Source of the DNA: an uncultured Pseudomonadota bacterium
Lineage (GTDB): Bacteria > Pseudomonadota > Gammaproteobacteria > Steroidobacterales > Steroidobacteraceae
Reading direction: 5' to 3'
DNA: 64,000 nucleotides
NCBI GenBank assembly: GCA_903862885.1
Contig: CAIOZU010000016.1
Coordinates: 1 to 64,000 of the forward strand
How positions within the stretch are numbered: the stretch's first letter is position 1; each line of letters begins with the position of its first letter. The notes under the pieces are model-generated. The model had not been told where the DNA came from, searched no databases, and was given only the letters and a program-made list of their open reading frames with translations. Positions 35,899 to 46,039 of this stretch are shown piece by piece. Made by a program: the position numbers and the translations under genes.

Positions 35899-37347
35899 AT
35901 GGCGACCACCCCACAAGACCTGCACGCGCTGGTTCAGCAGAAGTACCAACACGGCTTTGTCACCGACATTGAATCCGATACGGTGCCACCGGGCCTGAAC
36001 GAAGACGTCATTCGCCTCATTTCTGCCAAGAAGAAAGAACCCGCGTTCTTATTGCAATGGCGTCTGAAGGCCTTTAGCCACTGGCTCACCCTGAAAGAGC
36101 CGCACTGGGCCCACGCCCAGTATCCAGCGATCGACTATCAGGCCATCTCCTACTACTCGGCACCCAAAACGAACCGCGACGGCCCCAAAAGTCTCGCCGA
36201 TGTCGACCCCAAACTGCTCGCCACCTACGACAAGCTGGGGGTACCGCTGCATGAACGCGCACGACTGGCCGGCGTGGCCGTGGATGCGGTCTTTGATAGC
36301 GTGTCAGTCGCCACCACCTTTAAAGACCGACTCAGCAAAGCCGGCGTCGTGTTCTGCCCTTTTTCGGAGGCTGTCCATTCACACCCTGAACTACTCGAGC
36401 GTTACCTCGGCACGGTGGTCCCACCGGGTGACAACTTCTATGCCGCGTTGAACTCGGCGGTCTTTACCGACGGCTCCTTTGTGTATATCCCGAAGGGTGT
36501 TCGCTGCCCGATGGAGTTATCTACCTACTTCAGAATTAACGCCGCCAACACCGGTCAGTTCGAGCGCACCCTGATCATTGCCGATGAAGGCAGTCAGGTG
36601 AGCTACTTAGAAGGCTGCACGGCGCCGATGCGCGATGAAAATCAACTGCACGCTGCGGTGGTCGAATTAGTCGCCCTCGATGAGGCCAACATCAAATACT
36701 CGACCGTCCAAAACTGGTACCCGGGCGATGAAAATGGACTCGGTGGTATTTATAACTTCGTGACGAAACGCGGCGAGTGCCGCGGTCATCACTCGCGCAT
36801 CTCTTGGACGCAAGTCGAAACCGGTTCAGCGATCACCTGGAAATACCCTAGCTGCGTCCTATTAGGAGACCACTCCGTCGGTGAGTTCTATTCGGTCGCC
36901 GTCGCCAATCATTATCAACAAGCCGACACCGGAACGAAAATGATTCACGTCGGCCGCCACACTAAAAGCACGATCGTCTCTAAAGGGATCTCGGCTGGGC
37001 ACGCGCACAACACATACCGCGGTTTGGTCAAAATACTGCCGTCGGCTGAAGGCGCGCGCAATTATACGCAATGTGATTCGCTCTTAATGGGTGACCAATG
37101 TGGCGCCCACACATTTCCTTACGTAGAAGTCAAAAATCCCAGCGCCACCCTTGAGCACGAAGCGACTACGTCGAAAATTGGTGAAGATCAACTATTTTAC
37201 TGCTTAAGCCGCGGCCTATCGGCAGAAGACGCTGTCAACATGATTGTCAGCGGATTTTGCAAAAGCGTTTTCAAAGAACTGCCCATGGAATTTGCCGTCG
37301 AAGCGCAAAACCTGCTGGCCGTTAGCCTCGAAGGCTCCGTGGGCTAA
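35899..37347 (+). CDS. sufB: Fe-S cluster scaffold subunit SufB
   Basis: Scaffold subunit of SufBC2D, where new Fe-S clusters are built. 482 aa. The N-terminal helical part is followed by the parallel beta-helix core: [38 protein letters not shown] and [20 protein letters not shown] with the catalytic Cys region, then a C-terminal [19 protein letters not shown] segment. ATG 35899 is chosen because it matches the family N-terminus; an overlapping upstream frame is a shadow of sufR. Confidence 0.96.
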   Translation: MATTPQDLHALVQQKYQHGFVTDIESDTVPPGLNEDVIRLISAKKKEPAFLLQWRLKAFSHWLTLKEPHWAHAQYPAIDYQAISYYSAPKTNRDGPKSLADVDPKLLATYDKLGVPLHERARLAGVAVDAVFDSVSVATTFKDRLSKAGVVFCPFSEAVHSHPELLERYLGTVVPPGDNFYAALNSAVFTDGSFVYIPKGVRCPMELSTYFRINAANTGQFERTLIIADEGSQVSYLEGCTAPMRDENQLHAAVVELVALDEANIKYSTVQNWYPGDENGLGGIYNFVTKRGECRGHHSRISWTQVETGSAITWKYPSCVLLGDHSVGEFYSVAVANHYQQADTGTKMIHVGRHTKSTIVSKGISAGHAHNTYRGLVKILPSAEGARNYTQCDSLLMGDQCGAHTFPYVEVKNPSATLEHEATTSKIGEDQLFYCLSRGLSAEDAVNMIVSGFCKSVFKELPMEFAVEAQNLLAVSLEGSVG

Positions 37348-37377
37348 GCCCCTCATACTCCGGATGATTCAAAGACC

Positions 37378-38157
37378 ATGACAGCAATCACAGCAGGCGA
37401 TCTGATTTTAAGTGTCCGCGACCTTAAAGTCTCGGTCAATGACCGCAGCGTACTCAAAGGACTCAACCTCGATGTGCGCGCAGGTGAAGTGCACGCCATC
37501 ATGGGGCCGAACGGCGCCGGCAAAAGCACCCTCTCTCAGGTATTGGCTGGTCGCACCGATTATCGGGTGGACCAGGGTAGCGCCACTTTCTTGCAAGAAG
37601 ACTTGCTCGCGTTACCTGCGGAGGAACGCGCGCGCCGCGGTCTTTTCTTAGGCTTTCAGTACCCTGTCGAAATACCCGGCGTCAATAATGTCTATCTGTT
37701 AAAGGCAGCCCTCAATGCGAGGCGTCGCGCACAAGGAATCCCAGAGGTTGATGCCTATGAGTTTTTGACGCTGGTGCGTGAGAAAATGAAACTCATGCAG
37801 ATGGATGACAGCTTCCTCAGCCGTGGCGTCAACGAGGGCTTCTCGGGCGGTGAGAAGAAACGTAACGAAATTCTGCAAATGACGGTATTAGAACCGACCC
37901 TCGCGATCCTTGATGAGACCGATTCTGGCCTAGACATTGATGCGCTAAAAGTGGTTGCGCAGGGCGTGAATAGCTTACGAGGCAGCGAGCGCGCGATTAT
38001 TTTAGTGACCCACTACCAGCGCCTGCTCGACCACATTATTCCTGACTTTGTACACGTGCTGGCTGACGGCAAGATATTAAAAACCGGCGATCGAACGCTC
38101 GCTCTGGAACTGGAGAGCCGCGGTTATGACTGGGTGCTTGAGGAGGCCCGCGCGTGA
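37378..38157 (+). CDS. sufC: Fe-S assembly ATPase SufC
   Basis: ABC-type ATPase that drives conformational change of SufB-SufD. 259 aa. Walker [17 protein letters not shown] (about 41-56), Q-loop [12 protein letters not shown], signature [11 protein letters not shown] (the SufC-specific variant of LSGGQ) and Walker [18 protein letters not shown]. The sufD GTG start overlaps its stop (GTGA). Confidence 0.96.
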   Translation: MTAITAGDLILSVRDLKVSVNDRSVLKGLNLDVRAGEVHAIMGPNGAGKSTLSQVLAGRTDYRVDQGSATFLQEDLLALPAEERARRGLFLGFQYPVEIPGVNNVYLLKAALNARRRAQGIPEVDAYEFLTLVREKMKLMQMDDSFLSRGVNEGFSGGEKKRNEILQMTVLEPTLAILDETDSGLDIDALKVVAQGVNSLRGSERAIILVTHYQRLLDHIIPDFVHVLADGKILKTGDRTLALELESRGYDWVLEEARA

Positions 38158-39461
38158 GTGTAAGCGCCCAGAGTGAGTCGCCGCTTGCCCGACTGAGTCG
38201 CGTTACCGTACCGGCCCCAGCGGCTTTGAACAGCGCATTGGCTCGCTGGCAGCAGACGCGCCTGAGTCAATTAGCCACGGCGACTTTACCGACACCGCGT
38301 GACGATGCGTGGAAGTACACGTCACTTCGCTCCCTTGATCGGCGCGATCTCAGCCCGGCCGCTGACGGGCTAGAGGCACAAGAGTTATTAGCCCAACTCC
38401 CGACTCTTGGCTCGCACCGGCTGGTGCTGGTGAATGGCCGACTCGACACCACTTTATCCTCACCGCAACTGCCGCCCGGGTGCACCTTGACGCGCTTTGA
38501 CGACTATTTCTCACAAGTGCCCGAAGCCTTGTTTGCTGGCGATATCCACCTCATTGAGGACAGGCTTCGCTATGTTAATGCGTGCATGACTCGCGATGGC
38601 GTGTGCATTGAGATCGCGCCCCATACCCAGCTGAGTGAGCCAATCGAAATCATCTTGTTAGCAACCGGCCAGGGGGCCTATCCGCGGGTGGTACTCTCCG
38701 TCGGTGAAGGCGCGCAAGTACAGGTGTTAGAACAACATCGATCGGCCGCCAACACCGACAGCGTCACCGTACAAAGCATGGACCTGAGGGTCGCACCTAA
38801 CGCGACACTCACCCACACCACCGTGCAAGAAAGCGGCCATCAGGCCATTGTGCTCGCAGAGACCCGCGTAGCCATTCAACGCGAAGCCCACTACGCTCAT
38901 CAGTGGATGGCACTCGGTGGCCAAATGAATCGCTTGGATCTCAAGGTGAGCCTCGAGGGCCACGGCGCCCATGCGGATCTATCGGGTTTGTTTTTTGCGG
39001 ATGGCAGCCGAGAGCAGCACCTGCGCACTTTGCTTGATCACCAGGTCGCCCACACCCAAAGCGATCAGCGCTATCGCGGTGTCGCGGCCGGGCGTGGACG
39101 CGGCAGCTACGATGGCAAAGTGGTCGTCCATAAAAATGCGCAAAAAACCGCATCGAGTCAATCGAGTCGCAACCTTCTGCTCAGCCCGGGCGCTGAGATC
39201 AATACCCGCCCACAATTAGAAATCCATGCTGATGACGTTAAGTGTAGCCATGGCGCGACCACCGGCACACTCGATGAAAATATGGAGTTCTACTTGCTCT
39301 CGCGCGGCCTTGAGCGCAGTGCCGCGCGCGCCTTACTGACCTTCGCCTTCATCGACGATGTGCTAAAGAAACTCACCCCAAGTGCACTGCGTACCCGCCT
39401 TGAAGCGGCGGTGCTTGCCCGTCTACCGGACGCGGCGATACTTCGCGAGTTCGTCACATGA
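38154..39461 (+). CDS. sufD: Fe-S assembly subunit SufD
   Basis: SufB paralogue completing the SufBC2D complex; needed for iron entry. 435 aa from a GTG start that overlaps the sufC stop by 4 bases. The N-terminal part includes [19 protein letters not shown]. The beta-helix shows [20 protein letters not shown] and [20 protein letters not shown], and the conserved His lies in [20 protein letters not shown]. The ATG of sufS overlaps its stop. Confidence 0.95.
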   Translation: MSVSAQSESPLARLSRVTVPAPAALNSALARWQQTRLSQLATATLPTPRDDAWKYTSLRSLDRRDLSPAADGLEAQELLAQLPTLGSHRLVLVNGRLDTTLSSPQLPPGCTLTRFDDYFSQVPEALFAGDIHLIEDRLRYVNACMTRDGVCIEIAPHTQLSEPIEIILLATGQGAYPRVVLSVGEGAQVQVLEQHRSAANTDSVTVQSMDLRVAPNATLTHTTVQESGHQAIVLAETRVAIQREAHYAHQWMALGGQMNRLDLKVSLEGHGAHADLSGLFFADGSREQHLRTLLDHQVAHTQSDQRYRGVAAGRGRGSYDGKVVVHKNAQKTASSQSSRNLLLSPGAEINTRPQLEIHADDVKCSHGATTGTLDENMEFYLLSRGLERSAARALLTFAFIDDVLKKLTPSALRTRLEAAVLARLPDAAILREFVT

Positions 39462-40702
39462 GTGGGCTAGATGGCAGCACCCTCGCCGCCGCCATGGGGC
39501 GGCTCCGAAGTGACTTTCCGGTCCTTCAACAGAATATCAATGGCCATCCTTTGGTATATCTCGATAATGGTGCATCCAGCCAGCGCCCCTTGGCCGTGAT
39601 CGAGGCGGAGCGTCATTACGCGAGTCACTTGCACTCCAACGTCCACCGTGGCGTACACAGCCTCTCTGCATTGGCGACCGACGCGTTCGAAGGCGCGCGC
39701 GACAATGTCCGGCGGTTTTTAAATGCACGCTCCACTCGCGAGATCATCTTCACCCGCGGCACCACGGAGTCGATCAATCTGGTCGCACAGTCTTACGGAC
39801 GCAGTCGTTTGGGCGTCGGCGATGAAATTTTAATCACTGCGCTTGAGCATCACTCTAATATAGTGCCCTGGCAGATGGTGTGCGCAGCCACCGGAGCCAC
39901 CCTCAAGGTCGCCGCCATTAACCGACGCGGCGAACTCGACCTGAGCTCATTTAAGGCCGCGCTGTCAGCGCAAACCCGTCTGGTGGCCACCAGCCACGTG
40001 TCTAATGCCTTGGGCAGCGTCCTGCCGGTGGCTGAGATCGTGGCTCTCGCCCATGCACAGGGTGTGCCGGTGCTGTTAGATGGTGCCCAAGCGATTCCGC
40101 ACTTAACTATTGATGTGCAGGCCTTAGATTGCGATTTTTACGCATTTTCTGGTCACAAGCTCTATGGCCCCGATGGCATTGGCGTGCTCTATGGCCGCGA
40201 GTCGCTGCTCGAGGCGATGCCGCCCTGGCAAGGGGGTGGCGATATGATCTTATCAGTGAGCTTCACCGGCACCACCTACAACCAGCTGCCCTATAAATTT
40301 GAAGCCGGTACGCCGCATATCTCAGGTGCCATTGGCTTAGGTGTGGCGATCGATTATGTATCCAAAATCGGACTGCCGGCCATTGCTGCGTGGGAGCAAC
40401 ATCTACTCGAGTACGCCACCACTCAACTCTCGACCATTGAAGGACTCACCATCATCGGCACAGCCGCCGACAAGGCGAGCCTCGTCTCCTTCACCGTGGA
40501 GGGCATCCATCCGCACGACTTAGGCACCATACTCGATCAATCCGGCATCGCCATCCGCACCGGACACCACTGCGCCATGCCCGTCATGCAATTTTTTGGA
40601 CTGCCAGCCACGGCCCGTGCCTCCTTCGCGTTCTACAACACCACCGATGAGATCGATCAATTAGTGATCGCGGTGCAGTCTGCGCAACGCCTATTTCGCT
40701 GA
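39458..40702 (+). CDS. sufS: Cysteine desulfurase SufS
   Basis: PLP enzyme that takes sulfur from cysteine for cluster assembly (group II desulfurase). 414 aa. N-terminal PLYYLDNGASSQRP-like segment (PLVYLDNGASSQRPLAVIE), PLP-pocket TRGTTESINLVA and ALEHHSNIVPW, the Schiff-base Lys in FYAFSGHKLYGPDGIGVLYG, and the active-site Cys in IRTGHHCAMPVMQFF (about 365). Lies between sufD (overlap) and sufU, its sulfur acceptor. Confidence 0.96.
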   Translation: MSGLDGSTLAAAMGRLRSDFPVLQQNINGHPLVYLDNGASSQRPLAVIEAERHYASHLHSNVHRGVHSLSALATDAFEGARDNVRRFLNARSTREIIFTRGTTESINLVAQSYGRSRLGVGDEILITALEHHSNIVPWQMVCAATGATLKVAAINRRGELDLSSFKAALSAQTRLVATSHVSNALGSVLPVAEIVALAHAQGVPVLLDGAQAIPHLTIDVQALDCDFYAFSGHKLYGPDGIGVLYGRESLLEAMPPWQGGGDMILSVSFTGTTYNQLPYKFEAGTPHISGAIGLGVAIDYVSKIGLPAIAAWEQHLLEYATTQLSTIEGLTIIGTAADKASLVSFTVEGIHPHDLGTILDQSGIAIRTGHHCAMPVMQFFGLPATARASFAFYNTTDEIDQLVIAVQSAQRLFR

Positions 40703-40712
40703 GCACATCACC

Positions 40713-41156
40713 ATGGACCTTAAAGATCTCTATCGCGATGTGATTTTAGATCACAACAAAACACCGCGGCACCGCGGCACCCTGCCACCGCCGGCGCGTG
40801 TGGCGCAAGGTCATAACCCGCTGTGCGGTGACCAATTAACCGTCTATGCCTTGATGGATGGCGATATCCTCAAAGAGGTACGCTTTGAAGGCAGCGGATG
40901 CGCTATTTCAGTGGCCTCAGCGTCCTTAATGACCGAAGCCGTTAAGGGCAAATCACAAGCCGAGATTGCTCACTTATTTAAAGCCATCCACGACCTACTG
41001 ACCCGCGCCGACGCACCGATCCCCGCCTCACTGGGAAAGCTGGCCGCCCTGTCTGGCGTGCGCGAATTCCCGGCGCGGGTAAAATGCGCAAGCCTCTGCT
41101 GGCACACGCTGAACCAGGCCTTAGCGGGTGCTGACGCGCCCATCACCACTGAATAA
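40713..41156 (+). CDS. sufU: Sulfur acceptor SufU
   Basis: Zinc-dependent sulfurtransferase partner of SufS. 147 aa, IscU-like fold. Ligand segments: NPLCGDQLTVYA (Cys and Asp), GSGCAISVASASLM and RVKCASLCWHTL, i.e. three Cys and the Asp of the zinc site. No sufE is in the window, so SufS probably relies on SufU here, as in Firmicutes and Xanthomonas-type operons. Confidence 0.94.
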   Translation: MDLKDLYRDVILDHNKTPRHRGTLPPPARVAQGHNPLCGDQLTVYALMDGDILKEVRFEGSGCAISVASASLMTEAVKGKSQAEIAHLFKAIHDLLTRADAPIPASLGKLAALSGVREFPARVKCASLCWHTLNQALAGADAPITTE

Positions 41157-41167
41157 ACACCGTCATC

Positions 41168-41719
41168 ATGCAACACCAAGATCGTGATCCGTTCGTTGTT
41201 AACCGAGATGTGAAAGCGGTGCTTGTCCCGGCAGGCATCGAAGTCAAGCTACGCCCAGGCAGCGTGGGCTATATCACTCAAGCACTGGGTGGTAGCTTCA
41301 CTGTACAAGTGGAGGGCAACTTATTTCGCATCGCAGGCGTCGATGGCGATGCGATCGGTCGGGAACCACCGGTCGCCATTGAATTGCCGCCGAATGCCAC
41401 GGATGCGGATGTGGAAGCGCTCGCCTGGGATCAACTGCGCACCTGCTATGACCCAGAAATTCCAGTCAATATTGTGGATCTCGGGCTCGTCTATAGCTGC
41501 ACGATCCATCGGCGCGAAGACGACGCTCGCTATGCCAAAGTACAACTGACCTTGACCGCACCGGGCTGCGGCATGGGTGAAGTATTGGTGCAAGACGCCA
41601 AAGACAAGCTCGAGCAAATACCGACGCTGGTCAACGCGGATGTTGAATTAGTGTTTGACCCACCGTGGAGTCGCGAGATGATGTCAGAAGCGGCCCGACT
41701 ACAAACCGGCATGATGTGA
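41168..41719 (+). CDS. sufT: SufT-type Fe-S assembly protein (long form, DUF59)
   Basis: 183 aa protein with an N-terminal extension (about 1-85) of the FeS_long_SufT type and a C-terminal MIP18/DUF59 domain (about 86-175): LRTCYDPEIPVNIVDLGLVY and LTLTAPGCGMGEVLVQDAKD with the conserved Cys. Known members help maturation of Fe-S proteins under high demand. Its stop overlaps the next start (TGATG). Confidence 0.93.
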   Translation: MQHQDRDPFVVNRDVKAVLVPAGIEVKLRPGSVGYITQALGGSFTVQVEGNLFRIAGVDGDAIGREPPVAIELPPNATDADVEALAWDQLRTCYDPEIPVNIVDLGLVYSCTIHRREDDARYAKVQLTLTAPGCGMGEVLVQDAKDKLEQIPTLVNADVELVFDPPWSREMMSEAARLQTGMM

Positions 41720-42054
41720 TGAGCGCGCCCGAGACCCTCCTCTCATGGATCGATGTGGCACCCGCCACCGACGTACCCGAAGGTGAGCATCGCGTGTACG
41801 AGGTTCGGGGGCGATTCATTGCGGTCTACCAGGTAGCCGGCACACTGTATGCGATCGAAGACCTGTGCACACACGATGGCAATCCCCTGTCCGACGGGCC
41901 GGTGGAGGGGCTTGAAGTGATCTGTCCGCGGCATGGCGCCCGCTTTTGTCTGCGCACAGGCGTCGCGCTGTCACCACCCGCCTATGAGCCCGTTACCACC
42001 TTCGCCGTTCGCATCCACAACCAGCGGCTGAGCCTTGGCCTTGCGAACGAATGA
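41719..42054 (+). CDS. Rieske [2Fe-2S] ferredoxin
   Basis: Small soluble Rieske-type ferredoxin, 111 aa. Cluster ligands are CTHDG (about 47-51) and CPRHGARF (about 66-73), the Cys-X-His plus Cys-X2-His pattern. It resembles the ferredoxin subunits of ring-hydroxylating dioxygenases, but no oxygenase gene is nearby. Its ATG at 41719 overlaps the sufT stop, so it is translated as part of the SUF operon. A role as electron donor for assembly, or as a client, is inference. Confidence 0.9.
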   Translation: MSAPETLLSWIDVAPATDVPEGEHRVYEVRGRFIAVYQVAGTLYAIEDLCTHDGNPLSDGPVEGLEVICPRHGARFCLRTGVALSPPAYEPVTTFAVRIHNQRLSLGLANE

Positions 42055-42073
42055 CCCACCGCCAAGATAAACC

Positions 42074-42571
42074 ATGCGCCAACTCACCCTCATCCGCCAC
42101 GCGACCGCCACCCGCTACATTGACGCCGAAAGCGACGCCGGCCGCCATTTAACGGCCGCCGGCCAAGGCGAAGCCCGGGCGCTGGGAAAACATCTGGCTA
42201 AGCGCAGTGATCGACCCAGTCACTGGCTCGTGAGCTCCGCCACGCGCACACAAGAGACCGCTCGAGCGATTGGCTTGGCACTGCGCGAGGAGCCGAGCCC
42301 CCACTGGCTCGAACCGCGCCTTTACTTAGCCGAGTCGAGCGCGATCGTTGAGCTCATGCGCACGCTTCCTAGCGACTGCACCCACGCCGTGATCGTTGCT
42401 CATAACCCGGGGATCACCGATCTGTATCGGCATTTGTTGGACCAACCCACGGCGCCGACGCTCGAACCGGCCACCTGCATCACCTTAATTAGCCCCCAAG
42501 CGGCGTGGTCCGACACCGGGGCGGGGGACTTTAAGCTCAGTGAGCGCTGGCAGCCACCTCGAGGCGAGTGA
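42074..42571 (+). CDS. sixA: SixA-like phosphohistidine phosphatase
   Basis: Histidine phosphatase superfamily, 165 aa. The catalytic RHA motif is at the N-terminus (LTLIRHATATRYID, phospho-accepting His about residue 8), with WLVSSATRTQETARA (catalytic Arg) and VIVAHNPGITDLYRHLL (second catalytic His). SixA in E. coli dephosphorylates histidine phosphotransfer domains and NPr; the target here is unknown. Nineteen bases after the Rieske gene, so probably the last gene of the operon. Confidence 0.87.
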   Translation: MRQLTLIRHATATRYIDAESDAGRHLTAAGQGEARALGKHLAKRSDRPSHWLVSSATRTQETARAIGLALREEPSPHWLEPRLYLAESSAIVELMRTLPSDCTHAVIVAHNPGITDLYRHLLDQPTAPTLEPATCITLISPQAAWSDTGAGDFKLSERWQPPRGE

Positions 42572-42640
42572 CCCTCCTCCTTTGAGTCGAGCCATTGAGC
42601 CAGGGCGCCGACCCGGCGGGAGAGGGCCGGGAAAGTGGAT

Positions 42641-42666
42641 AAAGCGTGCACTTTTAGACGCTTTTT
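42641..42666 (+). terminator. Possible rho-independent terminator after the SUF operon
   Basis: Stem AAAGCGT (42641-42647) pairs with ACGCTTT (42658-42664) and runs straight into a T tract ending at 42666. The stem is short and A/T-rich at its base. A GC-rich hairpin (CCCGGC/GCCGGG, 42612-42631) lies just upstream. No gene is seen in 42572-42756. Confidence 0.45.
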
Positions 42667-42756
42667 CATAGCCACCCACCCACAAAGAGGTAAACTAGGC
42701 CTCCGTTGCGTTTGTACTGAACAGACGGGGGAACTAAAGGATTGAAGATTGTTTCT

Positions 42757-43833
42757 ATGTCCATGATCCACCTGCATCTCGCCGCCATCGGCGCACTGGC
42801 GATCACCATCGGTGCTATTTTTGCGCTTCGGCCTCTCGCCCAAGCCATTCGCTTGGTCGATAAGCCCGGTGGACATAAAGTGCATGCAGGCGAAGTCCCC
42901 ATCGTGGGCGGCTTAGGGATTTTACTCGGCACCCTGTTTGCGCTGAGCTCCAGTCAAGATGCCTTTGGCCCCCTGCAGCAGTATGTGTTCTCCGCGGTAT
43001 TAATCACCGTCACGGGCATGATCGATGATCGCTTCAAGTTAGATCATAAAATCCGCCTCGTGGTGCAAGTGGTCGCTCTGCTACCCATGTTCTATGGTGC
43101 GCACATACAGCTGCTCTCCTTTGGCGATCTGTTAGGAACCGGCCCGCTACACACCGACGGATGGACCATCGTGGCGACGGCCATTGTGGTGTTAGGTGCC
43201 ATTAATAGTTTCAATATGCTCGACGGATTAGACGGCTTAGCGGGCGCCGTGTCCCTCTCTACCCTCACTCTGCTGCTCATCCTGTGCGTACACGGCGGCT
43301 CGTTCGCCCTGCCTGTGGGTGACCCAATACTGATCGTGTCACTGATAGGCAGCATCCTAGGGTTTCTGGTGTTCAACGCCCCCATCAAAGAGAATCGCGG
43401 CATTCGCTGCTTCATGGGCGATGCGGGCAGCACCTTAATCGGCTTCTCGCTCGCTTGGCTGCTCATTGACTTAAGCCAGGGAACCAGCCGAGTCGCTCAG
43501 CCGATCACCATGGTGTGGCTCACCGCCATTCCGATCACTGATCTGGTGTGGACCGTCATCCGTCGCCTCCTGAAGCGGAAGTCGCCCTTTCATCCGGACC
43601 GCGGGCATCTACACCATCTGCTAACCGACGCAGGCTTAGCGCCCTTCGCGGTCGTATTGATAATGACCTCATCGGGGCTGCTATTTGGTATGGCAGGACT
43701 CGCCTTAGAACTCACGAAGGTGCCCGAACAGACGTCGTTGTTGCTGTGGGGTGTGGCAGCCGGCACGCTGGTGGCGGCCTTTAAGTCAGCGGCCAAACTC
43801 CGCCTCTGGGTGAAGCCTTTGAGCGCCTCTTAA
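42757..43833 (+). CDS. WecA/MraY-family polyprenyl-phosphate sugar-1-phosphate transferase
   Basis: Glycosyltransferase 4 family membrane enzyme that links a sugar-1-phosphate to undecaprenyl phosphate to start glycan synthesis. 358 aa with about ten TM helices. Key motifs: KVHAGEVPIVGGLG, catalytic Asp pair TGMIDDRFKLDHKIR, INSFNMLDGLDGLAG, FMGDAGSTLIGFSLAWLL and the basic loop FHPDRGHLHHLLTDAGL, which points to WecA-type (N-acetylhexosamine) specificity. ATG 42757 or 42763 is favoured; a TTG at 42742 would be only two bases from AAAGG. Its stop overlaps the convergent Nudix gene. Confidence 0.88.
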   Translation: MSMIHLHLAAIGALAITIGAIFALRPLAQAIRLVDKPGGHKVHAGEVPIVGGLGILLGTLFALSSSQDAFGPLQQYVFSAVLITVTGMIDDRFKLDHKIRLVVQVVALLPMFYGAHIQLLSFGDLLGTGPLHTDGWTIVATAIVVLGAINSFNMLDGLDGLAGAVSLSTLTLLLILCVHGGSFALPVGDPILIVSLIGSILGFLVFNAPIKENRGIRCFMGDAGSTLIGFSLAWLLIDLSQGTSRVAQPITMVWLTAIPITDLVWTVIRRLLKRKSPFHPDRGHLHHLLTDAGLAPFAVVLIMTSSGLLFGMAGLALELTKVPEQTSLLLWGVAAGTLVAAFKSAAKLRLWVKPLSAS

Positions 43834-44279
43834 GCGATCGTCCGTTCATTGCCAAAACGCTGCCGACAATAGTCAGCGACGATACGAGCGTGATCAAATA
43901 CCAAGGGGGGTGGATCACGCGGATCGATGATCACCAAGGACTTGGCGTCATCTAGGGCGCGCGGCTCGCCCGCCGCCTCCCCCACGTAGACGATCCCCAC
44001 CGTGTGCCCCCGGGGGTCACGCGCGGGATCCGAATACACGCCCAGTAGACGCGTCAGCCGAACGACTAAGGACGTTTCCTCGTGGGCCTCGCGGATCGCC
44101 GCCTGCTCCACCGACTCGCCAATCTCCACAAAGCCACCGGGTATCGCAAAACCCAACGGGGGATAGCGGCGCTCGATCAACACGATCGGCCGTCCCGGCC
44201 GATCGGTCAGTTCAATCAATACATCCGCGGCCACCGGCGGCGTACTCGGGCGCCAGTGGCTTGGCATGGACTCACTCAT
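43830..44279 (-). CDS. Nudix hydrolase
   Basis: 149 aa nucleoside-diphosphate-X hydrolase. The Nudix box is GGFVEIGESVEQAAIREAHEET (quoted as GGFVEIGESVEQAA and REAHEET), with Ser replacing the usual Gly after EET. The preceding RRYPPLGFAIPGGF and following GVYSDPARDPRGHTVGIVYVG resemble ADP-ribose pyrophosphatase-like members. Substrate not assignable. Ends overlapping the convergent WecA-like gene by 4 bases. Confidence 0.88.
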   Translation of the reverse strand: MSESMPSHWRPSTPPVAADVLIELTDRPGRPIVLIERRYPPLGFAIPGGFVEIGESVEQAAIREAHEETSLVVRLTRLLGVYSDPARDPRGHTVGIVYVGEAAGEPRALDDAKSLVIIDPRDPPPLVFDHARIVADYCRQRFGNERTIA

Positions 44280-44301
44280 ACCGGCACACTCCCGCGTTCA
44301 C

Positions 44302-44754
44302 TTACCCACCCCCCTGCGCACGCGCCAAGGCCTTTAAGGTGCGACGTTCTTTTTTGTCAGGACGCCCACTCGAGTGGGGCTTACTCAAGGCCGCCAGTCG
44401 TTGTGCGGCCTGCCACTTCTGGCCATTGAGCTGACTCTCCACGGTTTCCTGGTAGCAGCGGCGGGCCTGCACGGCCGGTCCACGCGCATCGGGCAGGGCG
44501 AGTACATCAAGAACGATTTGCCGACCACCTAAGGACACACTCAAGCGATCGCCGATCCGCACCCCCCGAGCAGCCCGGGCGCGCACGCCCGCCACCTCCA
44601 CCCGCCCCGCCGAAAGGGCCTCCGCGGCGAGCGCACGCGTTTTATAAAGACGCACCGACCACAGCCATCGGTCGAGCCGTAACGCCAAGGCCGCCCCCTC
44701 TGGGCTAAGCGCTGCCTCGCGATCACCGACTCGCACCCTGTCTTTTCGACCCAT
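44302..44754 (-). CDS. hslR: S4-domain ribosome-associated heat-shock protein Hsp15
   Basis: RNA-binding protein that in E. coli binds stalled 50S subunits carrying nascent chains. 150 aa. The S4 domain starts LRLDRWLWSVRLYKTRALAA (about 26-45) and continues GRVEVAG and RIGDRLSV. A basic C-terminal helix SSGRPDKKERRTLKALARAQ is the Hsp15 hallmark. The N-terminal 22 residues are extra relative to E. coli, so the start may be internal. Upstream of the Nudix gene by 22 bases on the same strand. Confidence 0.88.
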   Translation of the reverse strand: MGRKDRVRVGDREAALSPEGAALALRLDRWLWSVRLYKTRALAAEALSAGRVEVAGVRARAARGVRIGDRLSVSLGGRQIVLDVLALPDARGPAVQARRCYQETVESQLNGQKWQAAQRLAALSKPHSSGRPDKKERRTLKALARAQGGG

Positions 44755-44805
44755 TAGATTGCACTCATGCCACGCTCAATTAACCCATCATGCCTGCGAA
44801 GCGCC

Positions 44806-44811
44806 TATAAT
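44806..44811 (+). promoter_or_regulatory. Consensus -10 box upstream of kbl-tdh
   Basis: Perfect TATAAT 27 bases before the kbl ATG. No good -35 is found at 16-18 bases, so activation by a regulator or a weak -35 is possible. Confidence 0.4.
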
Positions 44812-44838
44812 TGCGGTACTTTTTTTACGAGCAAGCCC

Positions 44839-46029
44839 ATGGACACGCCCTTTTACGACCGACTGAACGACGCACTGTTAGATCTGCGCGCGCAGGGTCT
44901 GTATAAGACCGAACGCCAACTGCAATCGCCTCAAGGCGGCCACATTCGTAGCCAAGAAGGTCGCGAAGTCATCAATCTGTGTGCCAACAATTACTTAGGC
45001 TTTGCCTCACACCCCAGTATCCGCGAAGCCGCCCACCGTGCGCTCGATCGCTATGGTTATGGCATGGCCTCGGTGCGCTTTATTTGCGGCACGCACCAAG
45101 TGCATCGCGAACTCGAGCAGAAGCTCTCTGGCTTCCTTGGCATGGAAGACACGATCCTTTACTCCTCCTGCTTCGATGCCAATGGCGGATTATTTGAGAC
45201 GCTGTTGAGTGAAGAGGACGCGGTGATTTCCGATTCACTGAACCATGCCTCCATCATTGACGGCATCCGCCTGTGCAAAGCCCGTAAAGCCCGTTATGCC
45301 AATCGCGACATGGCAGAACTCGAGACCTGCCTAAAACAAACCGCCGATGCGCGCACGCGCCTGATCATCACCGATGGCGTGTTCTCTATGGATGGCACGC
45401 TGGCCCCGCTCCAAGCGATTTGCGACCTCGCAGATCGCTACCACGCGCTGGTCGCGGTCGATGACTCGCATGCCACCGGCTTCATGGGCGCCCATGGACG
45501 CGGCACCCACGAGCACTCGGGCGTCATGGGCCGGGTGGACTTACTCACCGGCACCTTGGGCAAGGCCTTGGGCGGCGCCTCGGGTGGATACATTGCCGGC
45601 AAAGCCCCGGCCATTGCGTGGTTGCGGCAACGCTCACGTCCGTACCTGTTTTCCAACTCGGTACCGCCCGTGATTGCAGCAACGACACTTCGGGTGCTGG
45701 ATCTCATTCAAGAGGGCGACGCGCTTCGAACCCAGTTGCATGACAACGCACAGCACTTTCGCCAAGGCATGACCGCCGCCGGCTTTAATTTAGTCCCGGG
45801 CGAGCACCCGATCATCCCGGTGATGCTAGGAGATGCCACCTTGGCTGTCAAAATGGCCAATCGGCTGTTAGAGCTCGGCATTTATGTCATCGCCTTCTCA
45901 TTTCCTGTCGTCCCCAAAGGCCAAGCACGGATCCGCACGCAGATGAATGCCGCTTTAAGCCGTGCTGATCTAGACCAAGCCATCGCTGCCTTCACGATGG
46001 CTGGACGTGAGCTCGGCCTCATCCCTTAG
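44839..46029 (+). CDS. kbl: 2-amino-3-ketobutyrate CoA ligase (glycine C-acetyltransferase)
   Basis: PLP enzyme that splits 2-amino-3-ketobutyrate with CoA to glycine and acetyl-CoA, the second step of threonine degradation. 396 aa from ATG 44839 (E. coli 398); an upstream in-frame ATG at 44767 would include the promoter region. Conserved: [14 protein letters not shown] (about 46-59), [32 protein letters not shown] and the Schiff-base Lys in [17 protein letters not shown] (about 240). tdh follows 10 bases later. Confidence 0.95.
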   Translation: MDTPFYDRLNDALLDLRAQGLYKTERQLQSPQGGHIRSQEGREVINLCANNYLGFASHPSIREAAHRALDRYGYGMASVRFICGTHQVHRELEQKLSGFLGMEDTILYSSCFDANGGLFETLLSEEDAVISDSLNHASIIDGIRLCKARKARYANRDMAELETCLKQTADARTRLIITDGVFSMDGTLAPLQAICDLADRYHALVAVDDSHATGFMGAHGRGTHEHSGVMGRVDLLTGTLGKALGGASGGYIAGKAPAIAWLRQRSRPYLFSNSVPPVIAATTLRVLDLIQEGDALRTQLHDNAQHFRQGMTAAGFNLVPGEHPIIPVMLGDATLAVKMANRLLELGIYVIAFSFPVVPKGQARIRTQMNAALSRADLDQAIAAFTMAGRELGLIP

Positions 46030-46039
46030 GAAGTATTCA

